DNA from: Mycetocola saprophilus
GTDB lineage: Bacteria; Actinomycetota; Actinomycetes; Actinomycetales; Microbacteriaceae
Length of the DNA stretch: 64,000 nt
Direction of reading: 5' to 3'
Assembly (NCBI RefSeq): GCF_000718085.1
Contig: NZ_JOEC01000001.1
Span: 248,001 to 312,000 of the forward strand
Each line of letters begins with the position of its first letter. Position 1 is the stretch's first letter. The translations under genes and the position numbers were made by a program. The notes under the pieces were generated by a model. That model saw nothing but the letters and a program-made list of their open reading frames with translations, was not told where the DNA came from and searched no databases. Shown here in pieces: positions 28,130 to 37,267 of this stretch.

Positions 28130-28309
28130 GTTTGTTCCTTCCGCTTCCGCCACAACGCTGTGACGCAAGTTTGGTGTTCCCACGCTAGGCACCCGGGAGG
28201 GCCCGGTCTATTTGTGTGTTTTGTGGTCTTAAATGACCGCGCCGTGTGCCGGAGCGGATGCCCGTGCGCTGGTAGCCTGGCGGTGGCCCACGGGCCGTGA
28301 GGGAGGACG
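28130..28309. promoter_or_regulatory. Divergent promoter region, tctCBA versus sensor kinase
   Basis: A 180-nt gap between divergent operons with an AT-rich patch at 28207-28236. It contains the near-palindrome GGTCTTAAATGACC (28225-28238) and another GGTCTA 20 bp upstream (28205-28210), two helical turns away. A plausible operator for the adjacent CitB/DcuR-like regulator; this is inference. Confidence 0.45.
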
Positions 28310-29701
28310 ATGGTGTCTGGGCACAGGACGGATGGGCGCGCCGAGCGCTCCCCGAGTGCGCCGCGCCGCCTCACGCTGCTGCTGGTTCAGGTGGGGATCG
28401 TGTTTGTGTGCCTGGGGATCACGGTGATCGTGGCGCTGATGGTGCAGGAGCGTCAGATTCGCGCGGCCACCGAGGAGCGGGTGATCCAGGTCGCCGAGTC
28501 CCTGTCCAGCCTGCCCGCCGTCCGCGCGGGAATCCTGGCCCCCTGGCCCACCGGGGAGCTTCAGCCCGTCGCCGATCTGGTGGCCGAGGCCGCGGGGATG
28601 GACTACGTGGTGATCACGGATACCGCGGGCATCCGGCTCACCCATCCCAACGCCGCCCTGGTGGGGGAGCGGGTCTCCACCGATCACCGTCGGGTCCTGG
28701 CCGGGGAACACTTTGTCGGGGTCGAGGCGGGCACCCTGGGACCCACCCTGCGCGCCAAGATGCCGGTCTACGACACCTCGGGGACGGTGATCGGCACCGC
28801 CTCGGTGGGCATCCTGGAGAGCGCAATCGCCGAGGATATGCGTGACGGGGTCGCCGGCCTGCTGCCCTGGGCGCTGGGATCCCTCGCGGTGGGGATCGGG
28901 GCGGCCGCCCTGGTCACGATGCTGCTGGGACGGCGCCTGGACCGCCTCGCCCGCGACGCCCGCGACCTGGTGGTTCAGCGCCGAGTGGGCGCGGCCCTGG
29001 GGGAGCAGTCGCATGAATTCACCAACCGCCTGCACGTGCTCTACGGCCTGCTCGAGGATCGGGAAAACGACGAGGCGCTCGACTATATTCGTACCCTGGT
29101 TCCCGTGGACGCCGAGGTGGTTTCCGGCGCGGATTCGGTGGGGGGAGGTGAGGCGGCGTCCACCGGACCGCGCACCGCTCCCACCCCGGTGTCCCGCAGC
29201 GGCCTGCGCACCCTGATCGAGCGGCAGCGGGCAATCCTGGTAGCCCAGGGCGGCCACCTCGAATTCGAGGATGCCGAGCCGGGCAGCCTGGACACCGAGG
29301 AGTTTGAGGTGATCGCCAACCTACTCTCGAATGCGGTGGATGCGGCCGGACCGGGTGGCCGGGTCGAGCTTCGCCTGACCCGGGGGCCCGAGGGCCTGTC
29401 CATCCGGGTGTGCGACAGCGGGAGCGGGATTGCCCGCGCCGACCACGAGCGCATCTTCGAGCGTGGCTTTAGCACCAAATCGCCGGGGGAACGGGACCTG
29501 CCCCGCGGCTTCGGTCTCGCGCTGGTGGCCCGCATCATCGAGACCCGCGCCGGCTGGATCACCGTGGGAACCCCCACCGACGGATCGGCGGGTACCCGGA
29601 TGGACGCCCTCGTGCCGCCGCTGCGTCCCGCCCACGGCGCCGTCAGTGCGCAGCACCCGCCCGCACCCGTCCACCCCGACCCGGAGGAGACCGCGCGATG
29701 A
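28310..29701 (+). CDS. Sensor histidine kinase, CitA/DcuS/DpiB family
   Basis: A 463-aa membrane kinase. TM1 (about residues 22-46) and TM2 (about 182-207) flank an extracytoplasmic PAS-like sensor domain for a carboxylate. The H-box is SHEFTNRLHVLYGLLE with His235, and the ATPase domain shows NLLSNAVDAAG, DSGSGI and GFGLAL. Unlike CitA and DcuS it has only about 28 residues between TM2 and the H-box, so the usual cytoplasmic PAS domain is missing. An Ala/Gly/Pro-rich loop follows the H-box helix. GGGAGG precedes ATG 28310. It is coupled to the response regulator gene and divergent from tctCBA, its likely target. Confidence 0.9.
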   Translation: MVSGHRTDGRAERSPSAPRRLTLLLVQVGIVFVCLGITVIVALMVQERQIRAATEERVIQVAESLSSLPAVRAGILAPWPTGELQPVADLVAEAAGMDYVVITDTAGIRLTHPNAALVGERVSTDHRRVLAGEHFVGVEAGTLGPTLRAKMPVYDTSGTVIGTASVGILESAIAEDMRDGVAGLLPWALGSLAVGIGAAALVTMLLGRRLDRLARDARDLVVQRRVGAALGEQSHEFTNRLHVLYGLLEDRENDEALDYIRTLVPVDAEVVSGADSVGGGEAASTGPRTAPTPVSRSGLRTLIERQRAILVAQGGHLEFEDAEPGSLDTEEFEVIANLLSNAVDAAGPGGRVELRLTRGPEGLSIRVCDSGSGIARADHERIFERGFSTKSPGERDLPRGFGLALVARIIETRAGWITVGTPTDGSAGTRMDALVPPLRPAHGAVSAQHPPAPVHPDPEETAR

Positions 29702-30372
29702 TCCGCACCCTGATCGTGGACGATGACTCGGCCGTCTGCCGCATGCACATCCGCGCGCTGGAGCGTCTTCCGGGCTTTGTGGTTGCCGACACCGCGGCCA
29801 CCGGGGCCGCCGCACTGGACCGGCTCCTGGACGGCGATATCGATCTGGTGCTGCTGGATATCCACCTGCCCGATTTCAGCGGGGTCGAGGTGTTGCACCG
29901 CCTGCGTCAGCTCAGCGACGACGCGGTGGACGTGATCGTGGTGAGCTCGGCCAACGACGGCATCACGGTGTCTCAGGCGGCCTCGGCTCGGATCGCCGAC
30001 TACCTGGTTAAGCCCTTCTCCCGCGCCCTGTTTGAGCAGAAGCTCGGCGCGTATCGCGACGGGCGCGCGGCGACCCGTCCGCGGGTCGACCCGGCACCGC
30101 TCGGACAGGAGGACGTGAACGCGCTGATCGAGGCCGGCCGGGGTGGCGATCGCCGTCTGCCCAAGGGGCTCTCCGAATCCACCGCGCGGCTGGTGGAGAA
30201 CGCCGTGTCCACCGAGCAGGCCTCCTCGGCGATCGAGGTTGCCGCCGCCTGCGGACTCTCCCGGATTACCGCCCGGCGCTATCTCGACCACCTGGTGCGC
30301 ACGGGGGTGCTGCGCAGCGAACACCGCTACGGCCAGCGTGGACGCCCGGAGATCCTTTACCGCCGCCGCTGA
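29698..30372 (+). CDS. Response regulator, CitB/DcuR/DpiA family
   Basis: A 224-aa regulator with an N-terminal receiver (LIVDDD at residues 5-10, phosphoacceptor Asp54 in LLDIHLPDFSG, Lys in YLVKPFS) and a C-terminal helix-turn-helix (EVAAACGLSRITARRYLDHL) of the CitB/DcuR type. Its ATG overlaps the kinase stop by ATGA. It probably activates tctCBA when the kinase senses a tri- or dicarboxylate. Confidence 0.92.
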   Translation: MIRTLIVDDDSAVCRMHIRALERLPGFVVADTAATGAAALDRLLDGDIDLVLLDIHLPDFSGVEVLHRLRQLSDDAVDVIVVSSANDGITVSQAASARIADYLVKPFSRALFEQKLGAYRDGRAATRPRVDPAPLGQEDVNALIEAGRGGDRRLPKGLSESTARLVENAVSTEQASSAIEVAAACGLSRITARRYLDHLVRTGVLRSEHRYGQRGRPEILYRRR

Positions 30373-30413
30373 GCGGGTTTTCCGATGCGGGCCGCGACGC
30401 CTAAACTGGGGCA

Positions 30414-31310
30414 ATGGCGAACACACTCGATTTCCACAAGGGCCACGGCACCGGCAACGACTTTGTCCTGATCACCGATCCCGATGCCCGGCACGAGCTG
30501 ACTCCGGCCACCATCGCCGCCCTGTGTGATCGTCGCTTCGGGATCGGTGCCGACGGCCTGATCCGCGCCGCCCGCTCCGCCTCGCTCGAATACGGGGCCG
30601 AGAGCCTGGCCGAAGACTCCGGCGCCGAGTGGTTCATGGACTATTACAACGCCGATGGTTCGGTGGCCGAAATGTGTGGCAACGGAATCCGCGTGTTTGT
30701 GCGCTACCTGATCGACACCGGCCTGATCACCCTTGAGCGCGGCGAAACCATCGCGATCGGGACCCGCGCGGGTGTCCGCGACGTCCAGGTGACCGCCGGC
30801 GGATTCGCCGTGGACCTGGGACGCTGGCGCCTGGAGGAGGACGGCCCGCTGGTGCACACCCGCGGCGTCGAGGTGGCCCGTCCGGGTGTGGGCATCAACG
30901 TGGGGAATCCGCACGTGGTGGTTGCGCTCGCCGATGACTCCGAGCTCGACCAGGCCGACCTCACCGTCGCCCCGACCCTGGATCCGGCCCCCGAGGCCGG
31001 TGCCAATGTGGAACTCGTGGTTCCCGCCGCCCAGCTGGTGCGTGACGGCGTGGGCCAGATCCGCATGCGCGTGCACGAGCGCGGCTCGGGCGAGACGCTC
31101 TCCTGCGGCACCGGGATCGCCGCCGCAGCCCTGGCCACCCGCTTCTGGGCCGGCCCCGCCGCCCCTAACCAGTGGCGAGTTACCGTGCCCGGCGGCGTCT
31201 GCGCCGTGCGCATGTTCCCCACCGAGGACGGCGAGCACGTGTCCCTCTCGGGTCCCGCGGAACTGGTCTACACCGGCACCGTGGACCTGGACGCGCTGCA
31301 CCGGGTCTAG
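30414..31310 (+). CDS. dapF: Diaminopimelate epimerase
   Basis: A 298-aa enzyme converting LL- to meso-diaminopimelate for lysine and peptidoglycan. The two catalytic cysteines are in [16 protein letters not shown] and [12 protein letters not shown]. The N-terminus has the family's [15 protein letters not shown] (30402-30407) is 6 nt before ATG 30414, suggesting a leaderless message. In relatives it usually follows miaA directly; here the tct module intervenes. Confidence 0.97.
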   Translation: MANTLDFHKGHGTGNDFVLITDPDARHELTPATIAALCDRRFGIGADGLIRAARSASLEYGAESLAEDSGAEWFMDYYNADGSVAEMCGNGIRVFVRYLIDTGLITLERGETIAIGTRAGVRDVQVTAGGFAVDLGRWRLEEDGPLVHTRGVEVARPGVGINVGNPHVVVALADDSELDQADLTVAPTLDPAPEAGANVELVVPAAQLVRDGVGQIRMRVHERGSGETLSCGTGIAAAALATRFWAGPAAPNQWRVTVPGGVCAVRMFPTEDGEHVSLSGPAELVYTGTVDLDALHRV

Positions 31311-31322
31311 GCACCATACTCA

Positions 31323-31359
31323 AAAGGCCCCGGTGGATGTGAATTCCACCGGGGCCTTT
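31323..31359. terminator. Bidirectional terminator between dapF and the RsmC-like gene
   Basis: A perfect 15-bp stem (31323-31337 and 31345-31359) with a 7-nt loop. The ends are A-rich and T-rich (AAAA...CTTTCT), so it can work on both strands between two convergent genes. Confidence 0.9.
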
Positions 31360-31373
31360 CTCGTGTGTGATCG

Positions 31374-32015
31374 CTATACGAAGTCGGGCAAATCTTCATC
31401 ATCGGCGGCGGAGTGATCCACCAGGATCACCCGGAAACCCTTGGCCGTGGTGTGACGGCTCACGGTGAACTCGCTCCCCAGGGTCTCGGCGATCCAGCGC
31501 TGCAGCGAGTCGCCACCCAGGTTCTTCTGCACCACGAGCCAGGCCTCGCCCTGCTCGACCAGGCGGGGCAGCCAGTGCTCCAGCATGCCGTGCAAGACGT
31601 CCTTGCCCACGCGGATCGGCGGGTTGGACCAGATGGCCTCAAACCGGATGTCCGCGGGTACCTCATCGGGGTGCACGGCACGGATATTGGTGATACCCAG
31701 ATCGGCGGCGTTATTACGCACCAGGTCGAGTGCACGATCGTTCACGTCCACGGCCCAAACGGTGGCCTCGGGGCTCAGCAGCGCGAGCTCGAGGGAGATC
31801 GGGCCCCAGCCGGCACCGAGGTCGAGCAGGTTGCCGTGGGTCGGCGGCTCGGGCACCTCCTCGAGCAGAATGCGGGTGCCCTCGTCGAGGTGGGCGGGGG
31901 AGAAGACCTTATTCGCGGTGGTCAGCGTGCGCTCGACGCCGGCAATGCGCGCGGTGATGGTTCGATAGACCGCATCACCCGCGGGTGTTGCATCAAAATA
32001 GTGTTCACTCGACAT
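31374..32015 (-). CDS. Class I SAM methyltransferase, RsmC/RlmG-like
   Basis: A 213-aa methyltransferase with SAM motif I LLDLGAGWGPISLELA and the catalytic NPPIR motif (SNPPIRVGKDVL), which is characteristic of guanine-N2 methyltransferases of RsmC type. It corresponds to the single-domain form of the family. The start at 32015 has TACGGT 6 nt upstream on its own strand (complement of 32022-32027), divergent from the hflX promoter. The rRNA target is inferred from the family. Confidence 0.88.
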   Translation of the reverse strand: MSSEHYFDATPAGDAVYRTITARIAGVERTLTTANKVFSPAHLDEGTRILLEEVPEPPTHGNLLDLGAGWGPISLELALLSPEATVWAVDVNDRALDLVRNNAADLGITNIRAVHPDEVPADIRFEAIWSNPPIRVGKDVLHGMLEHWLPRLVEQGEAWLVVQKNLGGDSLQRWIAETLGSEFTVSRHTTAKGFRVILVDHSAADDEDLPDFV

Positions 32016-32056
32016 ATTTAGACCGTATCCGATGGATACGAACTAGGGTTAACTCG

Positions 32057-33787
32057 ATGACAAAAGACACCCCGAACACCATCACCCCCGCAGACGACCG
32101 CGATGCCGCGGTGCAGAGCGCCACGGGCACCGCCCAGGCCGCCGAGCGGGGTACCCACAATTCGACACAGACCGGCGATTCCGCCACTCATTCCCCCGCC
32201 GCGTCCGGGTACGACGCGTCCCATTCCACCGGTGCCTCTTCCACGGGCACCTCCTCCACCGATTCCACCGGTGCTGACGATCACGGTGCGGACGATCACG
32301 GTGCGGACTCCGAGGACGCCGTCGAGCGTGTCCTGCGTGGTGCCGCCTCCCGTGCCGGCGCGGTCAACGTGTTTGCCACCGGCCGTGCCGCCGCCCTGCA
32401 GGACCACGACACCGAGGGATCGGCGGGCGATGGCGATCAGGCCGACCGCGCCGACCGCGCAGCCCTGCGCCGCGTCGCCGGGCTCTCCACCGAGCTTGAG
32501 GACGTCACCGAGGTTGAGTATCGCCAGCTTCGCCTGGAAAACGTCGTCCTGATCGGCGTGTATCCGCAGGGCAAGCAGGACGACGCCGAAAACTCGCTGC
32601 GGGAGCTGGCCGCGCTCGCCGAAACCGCGGGTGCCGCGGTTCTCGACGGTCTGCTGCAGCGCCGCGCCAATCCCGACGCCAGCACCTATCTCGGGAGCGG
32701 AAAGGCCGCCGAGCTTGCGGGGATCGTCAAGGCACTCGGTGCCGACACGGTCATTGCCGACACCGAACTCTCGCCCAGCCAGCGCCGCGCGCTCGAAGAT
32801 GTGGTGAAGGTTAAGGTGATCGACCGCACGGCCGTGATCCTCGACATCTTCAGCCAGCACGCCAAGAGCCGCGAGGGTAAGGCCCAGGTGGAGCTGGCCC
32901 AGCTCGAATACCTGCTGCCCCGTCTGCGTGGTTGGGGTGACTCGATGTCCCGCCAGGCCGGTGGTCAGGTGGGTGGAGCCGGTATGGGTTCGCGTGGTCC
33001 CGGTGAGACCAAGCTCGAACTGGACCGCCGACACATCCACATTCGGATGTCGAAGCTGCGCCGTCAGATCAAGGGCTTCCTGCCCGCCCGAGAGGCCAAG
33101 CGCGCCAACCGTCAGCGCTTCGAGGTACCCTCGGTCGCGATTGCCGGGTACACCAACGCCGGCAAGTCCAGTCTGCTGAACCGGATCACCCGGGCCGGCG
33201 TGCTGGTCGAGAACGCGCTGTTTGCGACCCTGGACGCGACCGTCCGCAAGAGCAAAACCGAGGATGGTCGGGTCTACACACTCACCGATACCGTCGGTTT
33301 TGTCCGTAACCTTCCGCACCAACTGGTCGAGGCATTCCGCTCGACCCTGGAGGAGGTGGGCGACTCCGATGTGATCGTGCACGTGGTGGACGGATCCCAT
33401 CCCGACCCCTCGGCCCAGCTCAAGACCGTGCGTGATGTGATCACCGATGTCGGTGCCCGGGACATCCCGGAAATCGTGGTGTTCAATAAGTCTGACCTGG
33501 TGTCCGAGGAGGACCGCCTGGTGCTGCTGGGACTCGAACCGCACGCGATCTTCGCTTCGGCGCGCACCGGCGAGGGCATCGAGGAAATCCTGGCGAAGAT
33601 CGCCGAGCTGCTGCCCAGCCCGTCGGTTGAGCTCAATTTGCTGGTGCCCTACGACCGCGGCGACGTGATTTCGTTGCTGCACCGTCGTGGCCGCGTGGTC
33701 ACCCTCGACTATGAGGAGGACGGCACTCGCGTTCACGCGTTTGCCTCACCCGAGGTGGCCGCGGGACTCGACGAGTTCGCGCGGTAG
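32057..33787 (+). CDS. hflX: Ribosome-splitting GTPase HflX
   Basis: A 576-aa GTPase that rescues stalled or heat-damaged ribosomes. The N-terminal HflX domain includes DNA-encoded YLGSGKAAEL and the glycine-rich GGQVGGAGMGSRGPGETKLE. The G domain shows G1 GYTNAGKSSL, G3 DTVGF and G4 FNKSD. The first 95 or so residues are a Ser/Thr/Asp/His-rich extension with the repeat DDHGA. TAGGGT (32044-32049) lies 7 nt before ATG 32057, so the message is likely leaderless. Confidence 0.95.
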   Translation: MTKDTPNTITPADDRDAAVQSATGTAQAAERGTHNSTQTGDSATHSPAASGYDASHSTGASSTGTSSTDSTGADDHGADDHGADSEDAVERVLRGAASRAGAVNVFATGRAAALQDHDTEGSAGDGDQADRADRAALRRVAGLSTELEDVTEVEYRQLRLENVVLIGVYPQGKQDDAENSLRELAALAETAGAAVLDGLLQRRANPDASTYLGSGKAAELAGIVKALGADTVIADTELSPSQRRALEDVVKVKVIDRTAVILDIFSQHAKSREGKAQVELAQLEYLLPRLRGWGDSMSRQAGGQVGGAGMGSRGPGETKLELDRRHIHIRMSKLRRQIKGFLPAREAKRANRQRFEVPSVAIAGYTNAGKSSLLNRITRAGVLVENALFATLDATVRKSKTEDGRVYTLTDTVGFVRNLPHQLVEAFRSTLEEVGDSDVIVHVVDGSHPDPSAQLKTVRDVITDVGARDIPEIVVFNKSDLVSEEDRLVLLGLEPHAIFASARTGEGIEEILAKIAELLPSPSVELNLLVPYDRGDVISLLHRRGRVVTLDYEEDGTRVHAFASPEVAAGLDEFAR

Positions 33788-33855
33788 TGCCGATCCCCGA
33801 GTGACCGATGTCCTGCGCCGAGCGTCACGCGACCAGCGCAGGCACGATCAAAAGA

Positions 33856-33889
33856 CGAAGGGGCGAGTCCTGATGGACTCGCCCCTTCG
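33856..33889. terminator. Bidirectional terminator between hflX and ogt
   Basis: A 15-bp stem (33856-33870 and 33875-33889) with the loop TGAT between two convergent genes. Confidence 0.85.
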
Positions 33890-33923
33890 GCGTTGCTGAA
33901 CGACACACCCTCGGTGTTGTCGG

Positions 33924-34463
33924 CTAGAACAGCCGGGCCGCGCTGGCCGACTCGTCCTCCTCGAGTTCCAGGAGGAAGGCCTTGCGGGCGGTGCCGCCCG
34001 CGTAACCGGTCAGCGATCCGTCGGCCCCGACCACGCGATGACACGGCACGATGATGCTCAGCGGATTGCGACCCACCGCTCCGCCCACGGCCTGCGCACC
34101 GCCGGGCTGGCCGAGCTCGGCGGCGATATCGCCGTAGCGGATGGTTTGTCCACGCGGAATCCGCCGAATCTCGGCCCAGACGCGCTGGGCAAAATCCTCA
34201 CCCTCGGGGGCGAGCGGGAGATCGAAGGTCTCGCGATCACCGGCAAAGTACTCCGCCAGTTGATCGCGGGTGCGCGCGAGCACCGAACTGTCCGCGATGT
34301 CCACCCGGTCGCCGAGAGCACCATCGGAGGGCCGGCGAGCGTGCTGGGCGAAGTACACGGCGATCAGCGTCTCGCCGCGAGCGACCAGGGTCAGCTCATC
34401 CACCGGCGAGGGAATGACCGCGTGAATCAGGCGGGACACGTTCGAATCCTCGGTGGTGTGCAC
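33924..34463 (-). CDS. ogt: Methylated-DNA-[protein]-cysteine S-methyltransferase
   Basis: A 179-aa suicide repair protein that removes alkyl groups from O6-alkylguanine. The active-site motif IVPCHRVVGADGSLTGYAGG and the DNA-binding region FAQRVWAEIRRIPRGQT are complete. It begins with GTG at 34463. It is close to lexA on the same strand (104 nt apart), making a small DNA-repair neighbourhood. Confidence 0.94.
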   Translation of the reverse strand: MHTTEDSNVSRLIHAVIPSPVDELTLVARGETLIAVYFAQHARRPSDGALGDRVDIADSSVLARTRDQLAEYFAGDRETFDLPLAPEGEDFAQRVWAEIRRIPRGQTIRYGDIAAELGQPGGAQAVGGAVGRNPLSIIVPCHRVVGADGSLTGYAGGTARKAFLLELEEDESASAARLF

Positions 34464-34567
34464 GCTCTACCTCGTTTCGGGCTGCGGGATCCGGGATGCG
34501 GGCTGCTCGACTCGGGATGTCGGACCGGGGCCCGGGAAATCGAATCGATCGAGCCCGCGGCGGGGAA

Positions 34568-35272
34568 CTAGACCGCGCGCAGGACCGCGACGATCTTGCC
34601 GAGCACCTCGGCGTGATCACCCAGGATCGGCTCGAAGTTCGAGTTGCGGGGGAGTAGCCAGGTGTGGCCGTCGCGCTGACGGAACACCTTCACGGTGGCC
34701 TCATTGTCCAGCATCGCGGCCACGATGTCCCCGTTTTCCGCGTCGTGCTGCTGGCGCACCACAACCCAGTCCCCGTCGCAGATGGCCGCGTCGATCATCG
34801 AGTCGCCGGAAACCTTGAGCATAAATAGGTCGCCCTTGCCCACGAGCTGGCGCGGCAGCGGGAAGACCTCCTCCACCTGCTGCTCGGCGGTGATCGGGGA
34901 ACCCGCGGCGATCCGACCCACCAGCGGCACCATGGCGGCGTCGCCCACCGGCGGGGTGACCGATTCGAAACTGGCCGAGGACACGGTGGTGCCGGGCAGA
35001 TCGATCAGGATCTCCAGGGCGCGGGGACGATTGGGGTCGCGGCGCAGGTATCCGCTGAGTTCCAGCTGATTGAGCTGGTGGGTCACGCTGGACAGCGAGG
35101 CGAGGCCCACGGCGTCGCCGATCTCGCGCATGCTCGGCGGGTATCCACGGTCGGCCACCGAACGGGAGATGTATTCGAGAATCGAACGCTGCTTCTCGCT
35201 CAGGCTCTTGCGTCGCCGAGTGCCGGTTTTGGGCGCGTCGGTGGCGTCTACGTTCGGCTTCTTGGTGACCAT
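34568..35272 (-). CDS. lexA: SOS repressor LexA
   Basis: LexA (234 aa) represses SOS genes and self-cleaves with RecA. The N-terminal winged helix (residues about 22-85) contains [19 protein letters not shown]. The cleavage site is Ala123-Gly124 in RIAAGSP, and the catalytic Ser158 (SGDSM) and Lys195 (EATVKVF) are present. ATG 35272 is chosen because MVTKKPN begins a normal LexA N-terminus and GGACGGGAAA precedes it; a longer frame to 35371 has no support. It is divergent from a LysM gene. Confidence 0.97.
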   Translation of the reverse strand: MVTKKPNVDATDAPKTGTRRRKSLSEKQRSILEYISRSVADRGYPPSMREIGDAVGLASLSSVTHQLNQLELSGYLRRDPNRPRALEILIDLPGTTVSSASFESVTPPVGDAAMVPLVGRIAAGSPITAEQQVEEVFPLPRQLVGKGDLFMLKVSGDSMIDAAICDGDWVVVRQQHDAENGDIVAAMLDNEATVKVFRQRDGHTWLLPRNSNFEPILGDHAEVLGKIVAVLRAV

Positions 35273-35674
35273 GGTTTCCCGTCCTGACGGCCCGTTTGAG
35301 CCAGTGTCGGTGGTTATTGGTTGAGTAATCCCAACACTCGAAACTGTATCCAGCGACGGCTGGGAAAACAAACATTTCTTCGAGTGTGTCGGGAAAAAAT
35401 CTCAAAAAGATTCGAATACCGGCTTGTGAATTCGATTATTCGAAGTTATATTCGAAACAGATGTTCTAACGCCCTTCGAAAACACCGCCTCGGTACAGCA
35501 AACCCCGGTGTTGGATTTCCCTTCTTCAGCACGCTTTGTCTTCAGCACGCTTTCATTTACACCGGCCACGGCTTCCACTCCTCGGACTCTGCTTCGCAGG
35601 ATGGAGCGCCGCACGGGCACCGAAAGCCGGGCATGCCCGGCTGATCGCCACCCACCGGTACAGAGAGGCCCATT
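35273..35674. promoter_or_regulatory. 402-nt divergent control region, lexA versus LysM gene
   Basis: No credible gene is present. The AT-rich part (35330-35480) holds several TTCGAA or TTCGAT hexamers (35411, 35431, 35439, 35451, 35475) and a degenerate LexA box at 35455-35466. A direct repeat CTTCAGCACGCTTT occurs at 35524-35537 and 35540-35553. The LysM gene would have a leader of up to about 200 nt. Confidence 0.6.
35455..35466. promoter_or_regulatory. Degenerate LexA box
   Basis: AAACAGATGTTC differs by one base from the core GAAC-N4-GTTC. Its place between lexA and a LysM-domain gene, where such boxes are expected for lexA autoregulation and the SOS division inhibitor, supports function. 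Confidence 0.5.
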
Positions 35675-36115
35675 ATGAGTACCGCAATCCTGAATCCCCG
35701 CCGTCCCGCTACCGCTCGTCCCTCCTTCGGATTCGAGCCCTCTGCTCTGGCAGCACCCGCCGGTGTTGCCGCCTCTGCTGCCAAGGCTCGCCCCTCGGGC
35801 AAGCTGCGTCTGACCCGGCGCGGCCGCATCGTCATCACGACGCTGGTGGCGCTGCCCCTGGTGATCGCGCTCCTGGTGGTGGGTTTGAGCGCCGGGGGAG
35901 CGGTTGCCTCCTCAACCCCGAGCGACGCTTCCTTCCACTACGTCACCGTGGAAAGCGGCGATACCCTCTGGCAGCTCGCCGTGTCGCTTGACCCCTCGGC
36001 CGACCCGCGGGATGTCATCGCCGAGATCCGAGACCTCAACCAGCTGCAGGGATCCGGCCTGGAAGCTGGTCAGCGCTTGGCGATTCCGCTGCGCTTCGAC
36101 GCTCCCACGCGCTAG
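35675..36115 (+). CDS. LysM-domain membrane protein, probable SOS division inhibitor (YneA/ChiZ/DivS position)
   Basis: A 146-aa protein: Ala/Pro-rich cytoplasmic N-terminus, a basic patch (LRLTRRGR), one transmembrane segment (about residues 52-77) and a LysM peptidoglycan-binding domain (about 88-139, YVTVESGDTLWQLAVSLD). It is divergent from lexA, as are Bacillus YneA, mycobacterial ChiZ (Rv2719c) and the analogous corynebacterial DivS, which delay septation after DNA damage. The shared position and architecture support that role; direct evidence is lacking. AGAGAGG precedes ATG 35675. Confidence 0.82.
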   Translation: MSTAILNPRRPATARPSFGFEPSALAAPAGVAASAAKARPSGKLRLTRRGRIVITTLVALPLVIALLVVGLSAGGAVASSTPSDASFHYVTVESGDTLWQLAVSLDPSADPRDVIAEIRDLNQLQGSGLEAGQRLAIPLRFDAPTR

Positions 36116-36184
36116 GTTCGCACACCCGTGCAGACTGGGTAAATGTGCGCCCTGTTGCCCGGAGTGACTGGGTAAACTTTTCCC

Positions 36185-37267
36185 GTGACCACTCTTGACG
36201 ATCTGCCCCTCCGCGATAATCTGCGCGGCCAAACCCCCTACGGCGCACCGCAGTTGAACGTGCCCGTTGCGCTCAACGTCAACGAGAACACCCATCGCAT
36301 CCCCGAGGCGGTGGCCCACGATATCGTCGCCCGTATCGCCGAGACCGTGATCGGGCTCAATCGGTATCCGGATCGCGAGTTCACCGGTCTGCGCGAACGC
36401 CTGGCCCGTTACCTCGGCCACGGGCTGACCGCCGAGAACATCTGGGCGGCCAACGGCTCCAACGAGGTGCTGCAGCACGTCCTCTCGGCCTTCGCCGGAC
36501 CCGGACGCACCCTACTCGGGTTTGCCCCCACCTACTCGATGTACTCCCTCCTTGCCGCCGGCGGCGACACCACCTGGATTCCCGGTGTGCGGGATGACGA
36601 GTACGAGCTCTCCGCCGAGACCGCCGTGGCCCAGGTGCGCGAGCACCAGCCCAACGTCGTGTTCCTGTGCTCCCCGAACAACCCCACCGGTACCCCGATC
36701 GATCTGGAAACCATCGCGGCGATCTACGATGCCACCGATGGGGTGGTTGTCGTGGATGAGGCCTATGCCGAATTTGCCCCCGACGGCACCGAGAGCGCTC
36801 TGAGCCTCCTGCCCGGACGCCCGCGGCTGCTGATCTCGCGCACCATGAGCAAGGCCTTCGCCTTCGCCGGTGCCCGGGTGGGATACCTGGCCGCCGATCC
36901 CGCGGCCATCGATGCCCTGCGTCTGGTGCGTCTGCCGTACCACCTCTCGGCACTCACCCAGGCGGCCGCCGAGGCGGCCCTCGATCACACGGCGGAAATG
37001 CTGGCGATGGTGGATGATATCCGCGGCCAGCGGGACCGCATCGTGGCCCGCCTCACCGAACTCGGCTACACCCCGCACCGCACCCACTCCAACTTTGTAT
37101 TGTTTGGTGGCGTCGAGGATCCCCAGGCACTGTTCACCGCGCTGCTGGAGCGCGGCATCCTGATTCGCGACGTCGGTATCCCCGGACACCTGCGCGTGAG
37201 CGCCGGAACCGAGTCCGAAACCACCGCCTTCCTCGAGGCCCTGAGCGCGCTAAGCTCAAAGGCATGA
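36185..37267 (+). CDS. hisC: Histidinol-phosphate aminotransferase
   Basis: A 360-aa PLP enzyme of histidine synthesis. Motifs: [11 protein letters not shown] near the N-terminus, [12 protein letters not shown], the [11 protein letters not shown] stretch, and the PLP lysine in [20 protein letters not shown] 36185 has TAAACT (36173-36178) 6 nt before it, so it is likely leaderless. It overlaps hisB by ATGA. The sequence GACTGGGTAAA occurs twice in the 69-nt upstream gap. Confidence 0.96.
   Translation: MTTLDDLPLRDNLRGQTPYGAPQLNVPVALNVNENTHRIPEAVAHDIVARIAETVIGLNRYPDREFTGLRERLARYLGHGLTAENIWAANGSNEVLQHVLSAFAGPGRTLLGFAPTYSMYSLLAAGGDTTWIPGVRDDEYELSAETAVAQVREHQPNVVFLCSPNNPTGTPIDLETIAAIYDATDGVVVVDEAYAEFAPDGTESALSLLPGRPRLLISRTMSKAFAFAGARVGYLAADPAAIDALRLVRLPYHLSALTQAAAEAALDHTAEMLAMVDDIRGQRDRIVARLTELGYTPHRTHSNFVLFGGVEDPQALFTALLERGILIRDVGIPGHLRVSAGTESETTAFLEALSALSSKA

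Noticed and set aside
35321..35644. Plus-strand frame of 107 codons between lexA and the LysM gene
   Set aside because: No ribosome site, odd composition, and it covers the regulatory region; no protein family recognised.
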